Source: Mesorhizobium australicum WSM2073 (lineage in GTDB: Bacteria > Pseudomonadota > Alphaproteobacteria > Rhizobiales > Rhizobiaceae). Taken from it: a stretch of DNA of 64,000 nucleotides. A model generated the notes under the pieces. It had not been told where the DNA came from. It was given only the letters and a program-made list of their open reading frames with translations, and made no database searches. The position numbers and the translations under genes were made by a program. The stretch covers positions 4,602,001 to 4,666,000 of the forward strand of contig NC_019973.1 of NCBI RefSeq assembly GCF_000230995.2. The letters run 5' to 3'. Below, one piece after another: positions 20,464 to 28,337 of the stretch (within the stretch, counting starts at the first letter, position 1; every line of letters begins with the position of its first letter).

Positions 20464-20730
20464 TTACTTTACCAGCAGCGCGCCGTGTTTCGCCCAAAGT
20501 TGCTCACATTGCTTCGCCCTCAAGCATGGCGCTCCCGCAACTTTATGAAAGATTATCGCAGAACGAACGTCGTAGCCCAATACCGACGCGTTTGCCAAAA
20601 AGTGAACTGCCTCTCCAAGACGGCGAAGTTCAAGGGCGGCTTCTTTCTTGTTCGCTGCGTCGAATACACCGAGGACCTGCACTTCATCATCACGTGAGCC
20701 CAACACGGCGGCCATGGCCTCGTCACTCAT
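20464..20730 (-). CDS. Small protein of unknown function (second of a coupled pair)
   Basis: The 88-residue product begins MSDEAMAAVLGSRDDEV and is mostly helical and alpha/beta in character, with the segment VLGVFDAANKKEAALELRRLG. No signal peptide, membrane helix or known motif is seen. Its ATG overlaps the stop of the preceding gene in a TGATG arrangement, which supports both as real translated genes that are made together. It ends near a stretch without terminator signals. The function is unknown. Confidence 0.5.
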   Translation of the reverse strand: MSDEAMAAVLGSRDDEVQVLGVFDAANKKEAALELRRLGEAVHFLANASVLGYDVRSAIIFHKVAGAPCLRAKQCEQLWAKHGALLVK

Positions 20731-20972
20731 CACCCCCACGACTGTTCACGCGGTTGCTGCTGAAGAAACCCACCGCTACCCAGTACGCTGATGCTCGATG
20801 CATGCCGGCAACGGTTTCTTCTTTCATCGTCGCTGGCTCTTGCCGAGAGCCAAATAGCGGCGGCCTTTGTCAGACCAATGAGGCACTCACCTGCAAACTC
20901 GGCCGGTTCGTCGCTCGTGGTGTCGAATACCGCCCATGTGTCGCACGGTTCCAGAACGGGTAAGAATTTCAT
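20730..20972 (-). CDS. Small protein of unknown function (first of a coupled pair)
   Basis: The 80-residue product reads MKFLPVLEPCDTWAVFDTTS and continues with a Gly/Ala-rich central part and a polar Arg/Gln-rich end. The start at ATG 20972 has GCGGAG nine bases upstream, and that site is part of a strong inverted repeat (20980-21009). The stop is shared with the next start (TGATG). I recognise no family. The leader structure suggests control at translation or transcription attenuation. Confidence 0.5.
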   Translation of the reverse strand: MKFLPVLEPCDTWAVFDTTSDEPAEFAGECLIGLTKAAAIWLSARASDDERRNRCRHASSISVLGSGGFLQQQPREQSWG

Positions 20973-20979
20973 ATTAGTC

Positions 20980-21009
20980 TCCGCTAATTTTTCTCCCAAC
21001 ATTAGCGGA
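20980..21009 (-). promoter_or_regulatory. Hairpin overlapping a ribosome-binding site
   Basis: On the minus strand TCCGCTAAT and ATTAGCGGA form perfect 9-bp arms around a 12-base loop. The second arm contains the GCGGA of the ribosome-binding site of the 20972 gene. Just downstream, ATTAG can instead pair with CTAAT in the six-base-loop hairpin ATTAG-CGGAGA-CTAAT. The two folds exclude each other. It could equally be a protein operator. Confidence 0.5.
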
Positions 21010-21249
21010 ACCACTTTGTTCCTGGAGCTTCGATGCCGTGCTCACGCGTACCCGTCTCGACGGATGCCGGCAGCGAAGGGCCTCGCCGGCGAGCGGTCGC
21101 GTCCAGGGCCGTGACTCTCAAGCGTGGACAACCAGGAGGCGTAGAACCGTTGACGTCGCTTTGATCGGACTGGCCTCTGGAGATCGATGCGATGCCCTAC
21201 CAGCAGGACATGCAAGCAGCGCCATCCAGCCGGGTCGTATACAGCTTGG

Positions 21250-21726
21250 TTAACAACCATCGGCCCTTAGCGATCTTACCATGCGAACGACAATGGGATC
21301 GTAGGGGAGCTTTTCGTCACGACTATAGGTGGCCGTAAACAATGCCGCGCGGCCGTCGCATACTTTGACGGCCCGGACATACAGTATCTGACCGTCCTTC
21401 AGCCCAGAATAGCTGGCCCATTGCGGCGTCACTCGCTTATAGGTCAACCTCCAGCCGTCGTGCTCATTCACTGCCATGCGATGCTCTATCTCGGTGCGAA
21501 AACTCGCCTTGCCGAGTTGCGCCCCCCATACTGCGAGAAACGCTTTGTTTTTGCCCTCGAAGGCTGCCCCTTGGTCGGAGCGCTGGGTAAGTACAAACCC
21601 CGGGGGGACATCGAACACGAAGCCGAGATGTTTGATCCCGAAGCCCTGCCATCCCTGAGCACCGAGCAGCGACGTGGGCACCGTGGTGACAAGTAAACTC
21701 AGCAGAATATGGGGACCATATCTCAT
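21250..21726 (-). CDS. Exported protein of unknown function
   Basis: The 158-residue product starts with MRYGPHILLSLLVTTVPTSL, a signal peptide probably cleaved after LLGA near residue 23. The mature part has mixed alpha/beta character, with FVFDVPPGFVLTQ near 36-48, a single cysteine pair (VCDG and the C-terminal Cys) and no catalytic motif that I know. It lies 8 bp after a YidB-like gene on the same strand, so the two are probably one transcript. Probably periplasmic. Function unknown. Confidence 0.7.
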   Translation of the reverse strand: MRYGPHILLSLLVTTVPTSLLGAQGWQGFGIKHLGFVFDVPPGFVLTQRSDQGAAFEGKNKAFLAVWGAQLGKASFRTEIEHRMAVNEHDGWRLTYKRVTPQWASYSGLKDGQILYVRAVKVCDGRAALFTATYSRDEKLPYDPIVVRMVRSLRADGC

Positions 21727-21734
21727 AGCTGTTC

Positions 21735-22217
21735 CTATTGCTTCGGCGTCCCGCTCCCTGTCCGTGGCACGTCGTCTAGTAGGGTCGGCTCGACCGAGTC
21801 GTTCGTTCGGTGATCTGCTGGCAGCTTGCCGTTTGGGGTCATCTGGTTAACGGCGTCCGGCAGATCCCTGGTGATCCTCGCAATGAGCTCCTCGCGCGAG
21901 AGGCCAGTCTGCGTTGAAAGTGCCTCCAGCGTCTGCGCGTCGATAGCCTTTTCCACCTCATGAGGCTCGATCGGCTCGTTCGGCCCGGTGCCAACCCAGG
22001 AGTCCACCTTCGGGCCAGCACCTGCATTTTTAAAACGGTCGAGAATATCGCCAAGCGCGGTGCCGGCAACGCCCCTGGACACCTGGTCCAGTATCCCCCC
22101 TTGCGGATTGTTTGCATCGCGCTCTCCCGCTCCACGGATCATCTCTGCGATCGTGTCGCGGTTTTGATAAGCCAAGACCCCCAGCATAGCGATCGCAAGT
22201 CTTCCAGGATTGGCCAC
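21735..22217 (-). CDS. YidB-like protein (DUF937)
   Basis: The 160-residue protein matches the YidB pattern: GGILDQVSRGVAG, then VDSWVGTGPNEPIEPHEVEKAI around residues 72-93, TQTGLSREELI near 106-116 and a DAVNQMTPNGKLP block near 124-136. YidB proteins are small, helical and poorly understood; no enzyme activity is known to me. I chose a GTG start at 22217 because CAGGAGGAACGA precedes it directly. It is the first gene of a two-gene unit with an exported protein. It lies at the end of the tRNA-Gln island. Confidence 0.8.
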   Translation of the reverse strand: MANPGRLAIAMLGVLAYQNRDTIAEMIRGAGERDANNPQGGILDQVSRGVAGTALGDILDRFKNAGAGPKVDSWVGTGPNEPIEPHEVEKAIDAQTLEALSTQTGLSREELIARITRDLPDAVNQMTPNGKLPADHRTNDSVEPTLLDDVPRTGSGTPKQ

Positions 22218-22568
22218 TCGTTCCTCCTGTGGTCTCGAGCTTGGAGAAGCTCTCGGCCTGCCAAAAGTTCCGCATTGGCCACCAAACCTTAGGTGGATAC
22301 CTCCGGACGTGCACATGAGGTGGGCAAACGCGCCAGGAAGTCGATGCCTCACAAACCCGAAGCTAGTATCCTACTTTGTCCGTAAGCACCCGCAATTCAG
22401 GCTGAGGCGCGACCCAGAAAGTTCGAAAAGCTTCCAGGAACCCCAGCCAAGCATTTTTCAATGAAAATGGTCACTTAGCGAAAATCGGAACCGGAACACT
22501 TTTCTGATGCATAAATCCGGCACATCGCTGTCGCCACGCTTCGCGAACAAATCCTGCAAGGCCGCCTG
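22218..22568. other. Island boundary region, no gene
   Basis: About 350 bp between two divergent genes. It contains a degenerate third copy of the tRNA-Gln 3' end (22432-22450). No supported gene: open frames are short and start without ribosome-binding sites. Confidence 0.4.
22432..22450 (+). repeat. Degenerate third copy of the tRNA-Gln 3' end
   Basis: TTCCAGGAACCCCAGCCAA matches 16 of 19 bases of ATCCAGGTTCCCCAGCCAA, in the same orientation. It could be the distal attachment site of an older insertion that brought the EF-hand to YidB segment (19202-22450). Chance cannot be excluded. Confidence 0.4.
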
Positions 22569-23201
22569 ATGGTCACTGACACCGAGTTCATCGTCGAAAG
22601 CATCAGCCAAGGCTGCGTGATGCTTGCCGATGGCGAGTTCTTTATCGACAGGCTGGTGAAGTATGTCGGCAATGGGAGGATCCGCTGGCATGTCGAATTC
22701 CGTGGACATCGCATCGAGCTGACGACCGGCCAGCTCAAGAAGCAGCCTACCTTCCGACGGAAGATGCTCGAACAGGCCGGCGTGCTGCCGCCCCAGTGTC
22801 CCGGGGCCAACTACAGGCGATGGGTTCTCGATCTGAGGAGGAACGCCATCGAGCTTCCCTGGCGGGAGAGACCGGTCGATGCCGGTTTCTCGGTAGACAG
22901 GCTTGTCGGTCATGGGGGCGACCGCTGGACGGTTGAATACCAAGGCAAGGCTATCAAGTTCACGACGACCAAACTGCGCAGGCAAACCAGCTTCCGCAAG
23001 AGGATGCTGCTCAAGGCCAAGGTGCTGCCGCCCCGGATGGACCCGGTTGCCTATCGGAAGTGGGTGGACTGGCTGATTCAAAACGCCGCCGAGGTCGCCC
23101 CGCGGGCCGGCGATGCCGTGATAACCGAGAAAAGTTGGCTTGACGACCTGCCGGAGTTAGGCGGCTGGCAAGACGAAGCGGCGCCCGAAGCAACCGACTA
23201 G
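22569..23201 (+). CDS. Protein with an internal duplication, function unknown
   Basis: The 210-residue product contains two copies of a ~70-residue unit (about 24-98 and 107-178). Each copy has the order RLV, a WxVE(F/Y) strand, a (F/L)TT block, Q-x-x-FR-x-x-ML, VLPP and a Y-R-(R/K)-WV helix. The C-terminus is acidic and unrelated to the repeats. The unit is basic and could bind nucleic acid, but I do not recognise the family. ATG 22569 is supported by AAGG about 10 bases upstream. It begins just past the degenerate att-like copy and may belong to the same acquired segment. Confidence 0.65.
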   Translation: MVTDTEFIVESISQGCVMLADGEFFIDRLVKYVGNGRIRWHVEFRGHRIELTTGQLKKQPTFRRKMLEQAGVLPPQCPGANYRRWVLDLRRNAIELPWRERPVDAGFSVDRLVGHGGDRWTVEYQGKAIKFTTTKLRRQTSFRKRMLLKAKVLPPRMDPVAYRKWVDWLIQNAAEVAPRAGDAVITEKSWLDDLPELGGWQDEAAPEATD

Positions 23202-23334
23202 GACGGCGCGCTGCCGCTCTTCACACTCACCCCAAACCATGGTGTTTGCCACGGCTACGAATTTCGGAACACATTGATCGCGAAGAATCTGGCCAGGGCT
23301 TGGCTCGTGGCGAACCAGACTTGAATGAGACCCC

Positions 23335-25020
23335 ATGGATCGCTTCAATCTCGGCGCCTACCGCCGCCCGATCTCCACCCGCTCCACCGAAACCCAGCGC
23401 TGGTTCGATATCGGTCTTAACTGGTGCTACGGCTTCAACCATGAGGAAGGCATCAAGTGCTTTGAGAAGGCACTGGAGACCGATCCGGACTGCCCGATGG
23501 TTCATTGGGGCATCGCCTATGCAGCCGGGCCTTTCTACAATCTGACCTGGAAAGAGCATGGCGAGGCCGAGGCAAACAGCGCGACGAAGCGTTGCTTCGA
23601 GCATGTCCAGCTCGCGCGCGCCAGTGCGGCTGCAGCCAGCGAGGTCGAAAGACAATTGATCGAGGCGTTGGCCTGCCGCTTCCGGAAACCGCACCGGGTG
23701 ACGCCACAGGAATTCGAGCAATGGGACGACGCCTATGCCGCCGCGATGCGGCGGGTCTATCAAAATTTTCCCGACGATCATGATGTGATGGCGCTTCTCG
23801 TCGAGGCGCTGATGATGCGCACGGTGCGGCGCCTGTGGAATCTCAAGACCGGTGAACCGGCGCCGAATTCCGATGTCGTCGAGGCGCTGGAGGTTTGCGA
23901 GCGGTCAATCCTGCTGGCAGACGAGGCCGGCACCGCCCAGCATCCGGCGATCGTCCATCTGCACATCCATCTGCTGGAAATGTCCACCATCCCGGAACGC
24001 GGCATGCGCTCGGCCGATCTGCTCGGCGAGATGTGCCCCGATGCCGGGCACATGAACCACATGCCGGGGCATATCTATGTGCTGTGCGGCGAGTATGAGA
24101 AAGCGAAGCTCGCCAGCGAAAAGGCGGTTCGGGCCAACGACCTTTATATCGCCTACGCCAATGAGCCGACCTATTATCTGCTCGGCTGCTGCCACGATCT
24201 GCACCTGATGATGTTCACCTGCATGTTGTCGGGCCAGTACCAGCCAGCGCTGTGGGCCGCCGACAAGGTGCGCAGCCTGGTGACGCGTGACGTGGTCGCC
24301 ATCCAGGATCGGCCCAAACTCACCCAGACCGTGGAAGGCTACCATGCGATGAAATCGCACGTGCTGGTGCGCTTCGGTCGCTGGCGGGAAATCATCGACG
24401 AGCCGGCAACCGAAGAGCCCGGCCTCTATGTGCTGACGGCGGCCATGCAGCATTACGCCAAGGGCGTGGCGCATGCGACGCTGAGGCAATTCACCGACGC
24501 CGAGCGCGAGCGTGAACGCTTCCACCAGCATCTCGAAGGCATTCCAGCCGAGCGGCGTTTTCTCAGCAACCCGGCCCGCGCCTCGCTCGCCGTCGGTGCC
24601 GCCTTGCTCGACGGCGAGCTTGCCTACCATCAGGGCCTGCACGAGCAGGCCTATGGCCATCTCAGGCACGCGGTCGAGCTGGACGACAATCTGTCCTACA
24701 CCGAGCCGTGGGCGTGGATGCACCCGCCGCGCCATGCGCTGGCGGCGCTGCTTCTCGACCAGGGCCACGCGCAAGAGGCGGAGCAGGTCTATCGCGACGA
24801 TCTCGGCCTGAGCGGCAATGTGCAGCGCTGCGCCCGGCACCCGGACAATGTCTGGGCGCTGCACGGGCTGGTGGAATGTTTGGGGCGGCGCGGCGAGAGC
24901 CAAGAGCTGCCTGCACTGCAGGCAAAACTCGCCACGGCGCTGGCCAAGGCCGATGTGCCGATCAGCTCATCGTGCCTGTGCCGGACGGGCGTGCAATCGG
25001 CACTCAGCTGTTGTCCTTGA
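23335..25020 (+). CDS. Tetratricopeptide-repeat protein
   Basis: The 561-residue soluble protein has several TPR-like helix pairs, clearest near residues 27-60 (GLNWCYGFNHEEGIKCFEKAL), 250-285 (GHIYVLCGEYEKAKLASEKA) and 440-500 (ELAYHQGLHEQAYGHLRHAV). No signal peptide or membrane helix is seen. There is a His-rich middle stretch (HLHIHLLEM and HMNHMPGHIY, about 208-250) that might bind metal. The C-terminus is cysteine-rich (SSCLCRT). Such proteins in Rhizobiales are annotated only as TPR proteins. Monocistronic; a partner cannot be inferred. Confidence 0.82.
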   Translation: MDRFNLGAYRRPISTRSTETQRWFDIGLNWCYGFNHEEGIKCFEKALETDPDCPMVHWGIAYAAGPFYNLTWKEHGEAEANSATKRCFEHVQLARASAAAASEVERQLIEALACRFRKPHRVTPQEFEQWDDAYAAAMRRVYQNFPDDHDVMALLVEALMMRTVRRLWNLKTGEPAPNSDVVEALEVCERSILLADEAGTAQHPAIVHLHIHLLEMSTIPERGMRSADLLGEMCPDAGHMNHMPGHIYVLCGEYEKAKLASEKAVRANDLYIAYANEPTYYLLGCCHDLHLMMFTCMLSGQYQPALWAADKVRSLVTRDVVAIQDRPKLTQTVEGYHAMKSHVLVRFGRWREIIDEPATEEPGLYVLTAAMQHYAKGVAHATLRQFTDAERERERFHQHLEGIPAERRFLSNPARASLAVGAALLDGELAYHQGLHEQAYGHLRHAVELDDNLSYTEPWAWMHPPRHALAALLLDQGHAQEAEQVYRDDLGLSGNVQRCARHPDNVWALHGLVECLGRRGESQELPALQAKLATALAKADVPISSSCLCRTGVQSALSCCP

Positions 25021-25050
25021 TGCCCATCGCACCCTTCCCGGGCAGTTCAA

Positions 25051-25452
25051 TCATGGAATGCTGAAGGGCACCGATTCAGCAACCGTTCCATCGATGGCCA
25101 AATCAACCCGATAGGTGCCCTCCGGCCATCCCGCCGTTGGTTTGCTGAGTTGTGAATCAGCCTGATTGTTGGCTCCTACGTCGAGGTCGACCTTGTCGAT
25201 CGTATAGTTCTCCGGCGCGGCGCCGTGGGAATCAACCGAGACCCAGGAGAACGTGATTTTCGAGGTCGGCGCGATATCCACAAGGTCAGCCGAGACGTAG
25301 ATCGCCGGTGTCTCGACAGGGAAGTTGCTCTGAGGCGTTCCCCCGTCCTTCGTCGCGGAAAGGACGATGTTGGTGAAGCCCGCCGCCTGGGCCGGCATAC
25401 CGAAACTGAGCGCCGCCAAGGCGGCAATGGCTAGAACTAGAGCTGATTTCAA
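25051..25452 (-). CDS. Small exported protein, beta-rich
   Basis: The 133-residue product has an obvious signal peptide (MKSALVLAIAALAALSFG, cleavage after AQAA near residue 24). The mature part is a compact beta-strand-rich domain with no cysteine, ending SVPFSIP, which looks like an immunoglobulin-like sandwich. No family is recognised. It is convergent with the TPR gene and precedes no partner. A terminator is not evident in the short 30-bp gap to the TPR gene. Confidence 0.7.
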   Translation of the reverse strand: MKSALVLAIAALAALSFGMPAQAAGFTNIVLSATKDGGTPQSNFPVETPAIYVSADLVDIAPTSKITFSWVSVDSHGAAPENYTIDKVDLDVGANNQADSQLSKPTAGWPEGTYRVDLAIDGTVAESVPFSIP

Positions 25453-25523
25453 GACTTATTTCTCCTCGGGCTTGGGTGCTGGCCCAGCAAATCGGGGTCA
25501 AAGCGGGTTGAGGACGGATGCCG

Positions 25524-26210
25524 TCAGCCCAGCCATTTGTCATAGTCGGCCACCAATAGATGCAACGGCGGTGTGTCTTCCTCGATATCGGCGAAACGGC
25601 CGATCGGCTCGCGGAAGACGTTGTCCGTGCGATCGTCATTGACGGTCGACACCTCGCCGATCAGGACATCCTTGCCCTCGGCCCAGAAGGCGTGCCAGAC
25701 GCCGGGCAAGAGCGTGACGCTTTGGCCGGGATCAAGCTTCAGCAGTCCGCCCGCCGGCAGCCTGTGGATAGTTCCGTCGACCGGCACCGAAACCTCGGCC
25801 TTGGGGTCGATGCCGCCGTCGCGATCATGCATGAACAGTTCAAGCACCAGCTTGCCGCCGCCGCGGTTGATGATGTCTTCGGCCTTGATGTTGTGGCGGT
25901 GCATCGGCGACATCTGCTCCTTGCGCGAAATCATGATCTTCTCGGCATAGAGCATGCCCATGCCCTTCTTCATGTCCTCGTAGCGGCCGTTGCGAACGGT
26001 GAACAGGAACAGGCCGAGATCGTCGAACTTGCCCTGGCCATAGTCGGTGATGTCCCAGCCGAGCCGCGAGGTGAAGATGGCCGAAGAATCGACCTGGCGC
26101 GCCTTCATCTCTTCCGGCGACCAGTAGGCGAAGGGCGGCATGATATAGCCGAACGAGCGGATGAAAGCGTCGGCTTCGCGGATGATGTCGTTGATGGCGG
26201 AGCGTTTCAT
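25524..26210 (-). CDS. D-lyxose/D-mannose isomerase-like protein
   Basis: The 228-residue protein has the cupin pattern of the D-lyxose isomerase family (EC 5.3.1.15): KEQMSPMHRHNIKAEDIINRG (about 97-117) supplies two histidines and a glutamate, and GVWHAF near 165-170 the third histidine for a divalent metal. These enzymes interconvert D-lyxose and D-xylulose and also act on D-mannose. ATG 26210 gives the usual length. It is divergent from the D-threonine aldolase-like gene. No transporter or kinase for the sugar is adjacent, so the physiological substrate is not fixed. Confidence 0.8.
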   Translation of the reverse strand: MKRSAINDIIREADAFIRSFGYIMPPFAYWSPEEMKARQVDSSAIFTSRLGWDITDYGQGKFDDLGLFLFTVRNGRYEDMKKGMGMLYAEKIMISRKEQMSPMHRHNIKAEDIINRGGGKLVLELFMHDRDGGIDPKAEVSVPVDGTIHRLPAGGLLKLDPGQSVTLLPGVWHAFWAEGKDVLIGEVSTVNDDRTDNVFREPIGRFADIEEDTPPLHLLVADYDKWLG

Positions 26211-26408
26211 GATGATGACCCTCGTGTCGATTTTTCCGACAATCGCATAGCCGAACGCCGGTGCGGTGTCGATCCACCTTGCCTGTTCGAGCCCTGTCTG
26301 TTCGAGCCTTGCGCGGGCCAGTCATGGCCAACAGATCGCGGCCCGCTGGCCGCGTGACATCGCGTGCTTTGAGGCTCATAACCCTTGCGAATTGCACAGG
26401 GATAGCCG

Positions 26409-27467
26409 ATGCCGACCATCCATGACCTCGATACGCCTTCGATCCTGATCGACGTCGCACGCGCCGAAGCCAACATTGCTCGTGCACAGGCTCATGCCGA
26501 CAAGAACGGACTGAAGCTCAGGCCGCACATCAAGACGCACAAGCTGCCTTATTGGGCGAAGAAGCAAATGGCGGCAGGTGCCGTCGGCATCACGTGCCAG
26601 AAGATCGGCGAGGCCGAGGTAATGGCCGACGCCGGGCTGACCGATATCTTTCTTCCCTACAACATCCTGGGGCGCGCCAAGCTCGAGCGGCTGAAGGCGC
26701 TGCATGGCCGCGTGACCCTGTCGGTCACGGCCGACAGCATGGACACGCTGGAAGGGCTCGCGGCAGCTTTCACCGATGCCGGCCATCCTCTGTCCGTGCT
26801 GGTCGAATGCGACACCGGCATGGGTCGCTGCGGCGTACAGACAGCCAATGAAGCGGTGGCGCTGGCAAGGCTGATCGACAAGGCTGGTGGCCTCACCTTC
26901 GGCGGACTGATGACCTATCCGGCCGCCGGCCGCGCGGCTGAAGCCGAAGCCTGGCTCGCCACCGCCAAGCAGGCGCTGGCTGCCTCGGGGCTTGCCTGCG
27001 AGCGCATCTCCAGTGGCGGCACGCCTGATATGTGGCGCTCCGTCGACGCATCCGTCGTCACGGAGTATCGCCCGGGAACCTACATCTATCTCGATCGCTA
27101 CCAGGTCGCCAAAGGCGTCGGCACCTTGGACGATTGCGCGCTGACGGTGCTCGCGACCGTGGTCAGCCATCCGACAGCGACCCGCGCCATTCTCGATAGC
27201 GGCAGCAAGGCCCTGTCCAGCGATACGCTAGGGCTAAAGGATTTTGGAGAGTTGATGGGCGTCCCCGGAGCACTGGTGACGGGCCTGAGCGAGGAGCACG
27301 GCACGGTCACGCTTTCTGGCGACGGCAGGCTGCGCATTGGCGAACGCGTGCGCGTGGTGCCGGACCACTGCTGCGTCGTCACCAACCTGTTCAACGAGGT
27401 CAATCTGATAGACGACGAGAAGGTTCTCGAAACGCTGCCAGTGGCGGCTCGCGGGCTGATGACATGA
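26409..27467 (+). CDS. D-threonine aldolase-like PLP enzyme (DSD1/alanine racemase fold)
   Basis: The 352-residue protein has the fold-type III layout: an N-terminal TIM barrel and a C-terminal beta domain. Lys42 in RPHIKTHK is the expected PLP lysine. His320 and Cys322 in the DHCCVV motif are the metal ligands typical of D-threonine aldolase and D-serine dehydratase (DSD1). The reaction would split D-threonine to glycine and acetaldehyde, or dehydrate a D-hydroxy amino acid. The aldolase and dehydratase cannot be separated by eye. ATG 26409 is nine bases after a weak AGGGATAG. The 5' region has a short direct repeat of CTGTTCGAGCC. Confidence 0.82.
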   Translation: MPTIHDLDTPSILIDVARAEANIARAQAHADKNGLKLRPHIKTHKLPYWAKKQMAAGAVGITCQKIGEAEVMADAGLTDIFLPYNILGRAKLERLKALHGRVTLSVTADSMDTLEGLAAAFTDAGHPLSVLVECDTGMGRCGVQTANEAVALARLIDKAGGLTFGGLMTYPAAGRAAEAEAWLATAKQALAASGLACERISSGGTPDMWRSVDASVVTEYRPGTYIYLDRYQVAKGVGTLDDCALTVLATVVSHPTATRAILDSGSKALSSDTLGLKDFGELMGVPGALVTGLSEEHGTVTLSGDGRLRIGERVRVVPDHCCVVTNLFNEVNLIDDEKVLETLPVAARGLMT

Positions 27468-27471
27468 GGTT

Positions 27472-28233
27472 TTAGACCGGACGCTCCGCCTGCCGCGCTG
27501 CCACCCGCCGCATGGCTATCACCCGGCGGCGGCGGATTTCGGTGCGCATTGCCATCAGGTGCAGCGCGAAGAACAGCACGGTAAAGCCGAAAGCCATCAC
27601 CAGCAGAGGCCAGAGCAGGCTCGGGTCGATGGTAGGGCCGCCGAGCCGGAACACCGAGGCAGGCTGGTGCAGCGTGTTCCACCAGTCGACCGAGAATTTG
27701 ATGATCGGGATATTGATGAAGCCAACCAGCGTGATGATGGCAGCGGCCCAGGCGGCGCGGCTGGCATCATCCAGCGCACGGGTCAGCGCGATGATGCCGA
27801 GATACATCAGGAACAGCACGAAGACAGAAGTCAGGCGAGCGTCCCACACCCACCAGGTGCCCCACATCGGCTTGCCCCAGATCGAACCGGTGATCAGCGC
27901 CAGCGCGGTGAACACCGCTCCAATGGGTGCGGCCGACTTCAGCGCGACATCGGCCAGCGGATGGCGCCAGACCAGCGTGCCAAGCGCGGAGACCGCCATC
28001 AGCGTATAGCACATCATGGCGAGCCAGGCGAAAGGCACGTGGATGTACATGATGCGAACGGTGATACCCTGCTGGAAATCCTCGGGCGCGGTGAAGCTCA
28101 TATAGAGGCCAATCGCGAGGATGAGCGCGGCGAGCGCCGCCAGCCACGGCACAAGCTTGTCGGCAAGCCCGACGAACCGCGTCGGATTGGCAAGATCGGT
28201 CAGGCCGCTCAGGCGTGAGGTGGTGTCACTCAT
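27472..28233 (-). CDS. ccmC: Heme exporter protein CcmC (isolated)
   Basis: CcmC is an inner-membrane protein of cytochrome c maturation system I that loads heme onto the chaperone CcmE. The 253-residue product has six membrane helices, the tryptophan-rich WGTWWVWD motif (residues 124-131), and flanking histidines His65 and His189 in periplasmic loops. The gene is not accompanied by ccmA, ccmB, ccmD or ccmG: ndvA lies upstream and an unrelated convergent gene ends 5 bp downstream. The rest of system I must be elsewhere. Confidence 0.93.
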   Translation of the reverse strand: MSDTTSRLSGLTDLANPTRFVGLADKLVPWLAALAALILAIGLYMSFTAPEDFQQGITVRIMYIHVPFAWLAMMCYTLMAVSALGTLVWRHPLADVALKSAAPIGAVFTALALITGSIWGKPMWGTWWVWDARLTSVFVLFLMYLGIIALTRALDDASRAAWAAAIITLVGFINIPIIKFSVDWWNTLHQPASVFRLGGPTIDPSLLWPLLVMAFGFTVLFFALHLMAMRTEIRRRRVIAMRRVAARQAERPV

Positions 28234-28298
28234 GCGACTTTACATAGACCGCCGATGCGTTTGGGGCAATCGAGCGGCGGTGTCGCAGCTCTGGTCTT

Positions 28299-28322
28299 GC
28301 CTCCTCCCGTTCGGGAGAAGGC
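28299..28322 (-). terminator. Stem-loop after ndvA
   Basis: An 11-bp stem (GCCTTCTCCCG with CGGGAGGAGGC on the minus strand, one G-U pair) with a two-base loop lies 15 bp after the ndvA stop. There is no T-run, so it could slow or stabilise the 3' end rather than act as a classic intrinsic terminator. Confidence 0.45.
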
Positions 28323-28337
28323 GGAACCGTTAACGGC

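Noticed and set aside
26266..26320. Short direct repeat CTGTTCGAGCC in the lyxose isomerase/aldolase intergenic region
   Set aside because: Only two copies without symmetry; too little to call an operator.
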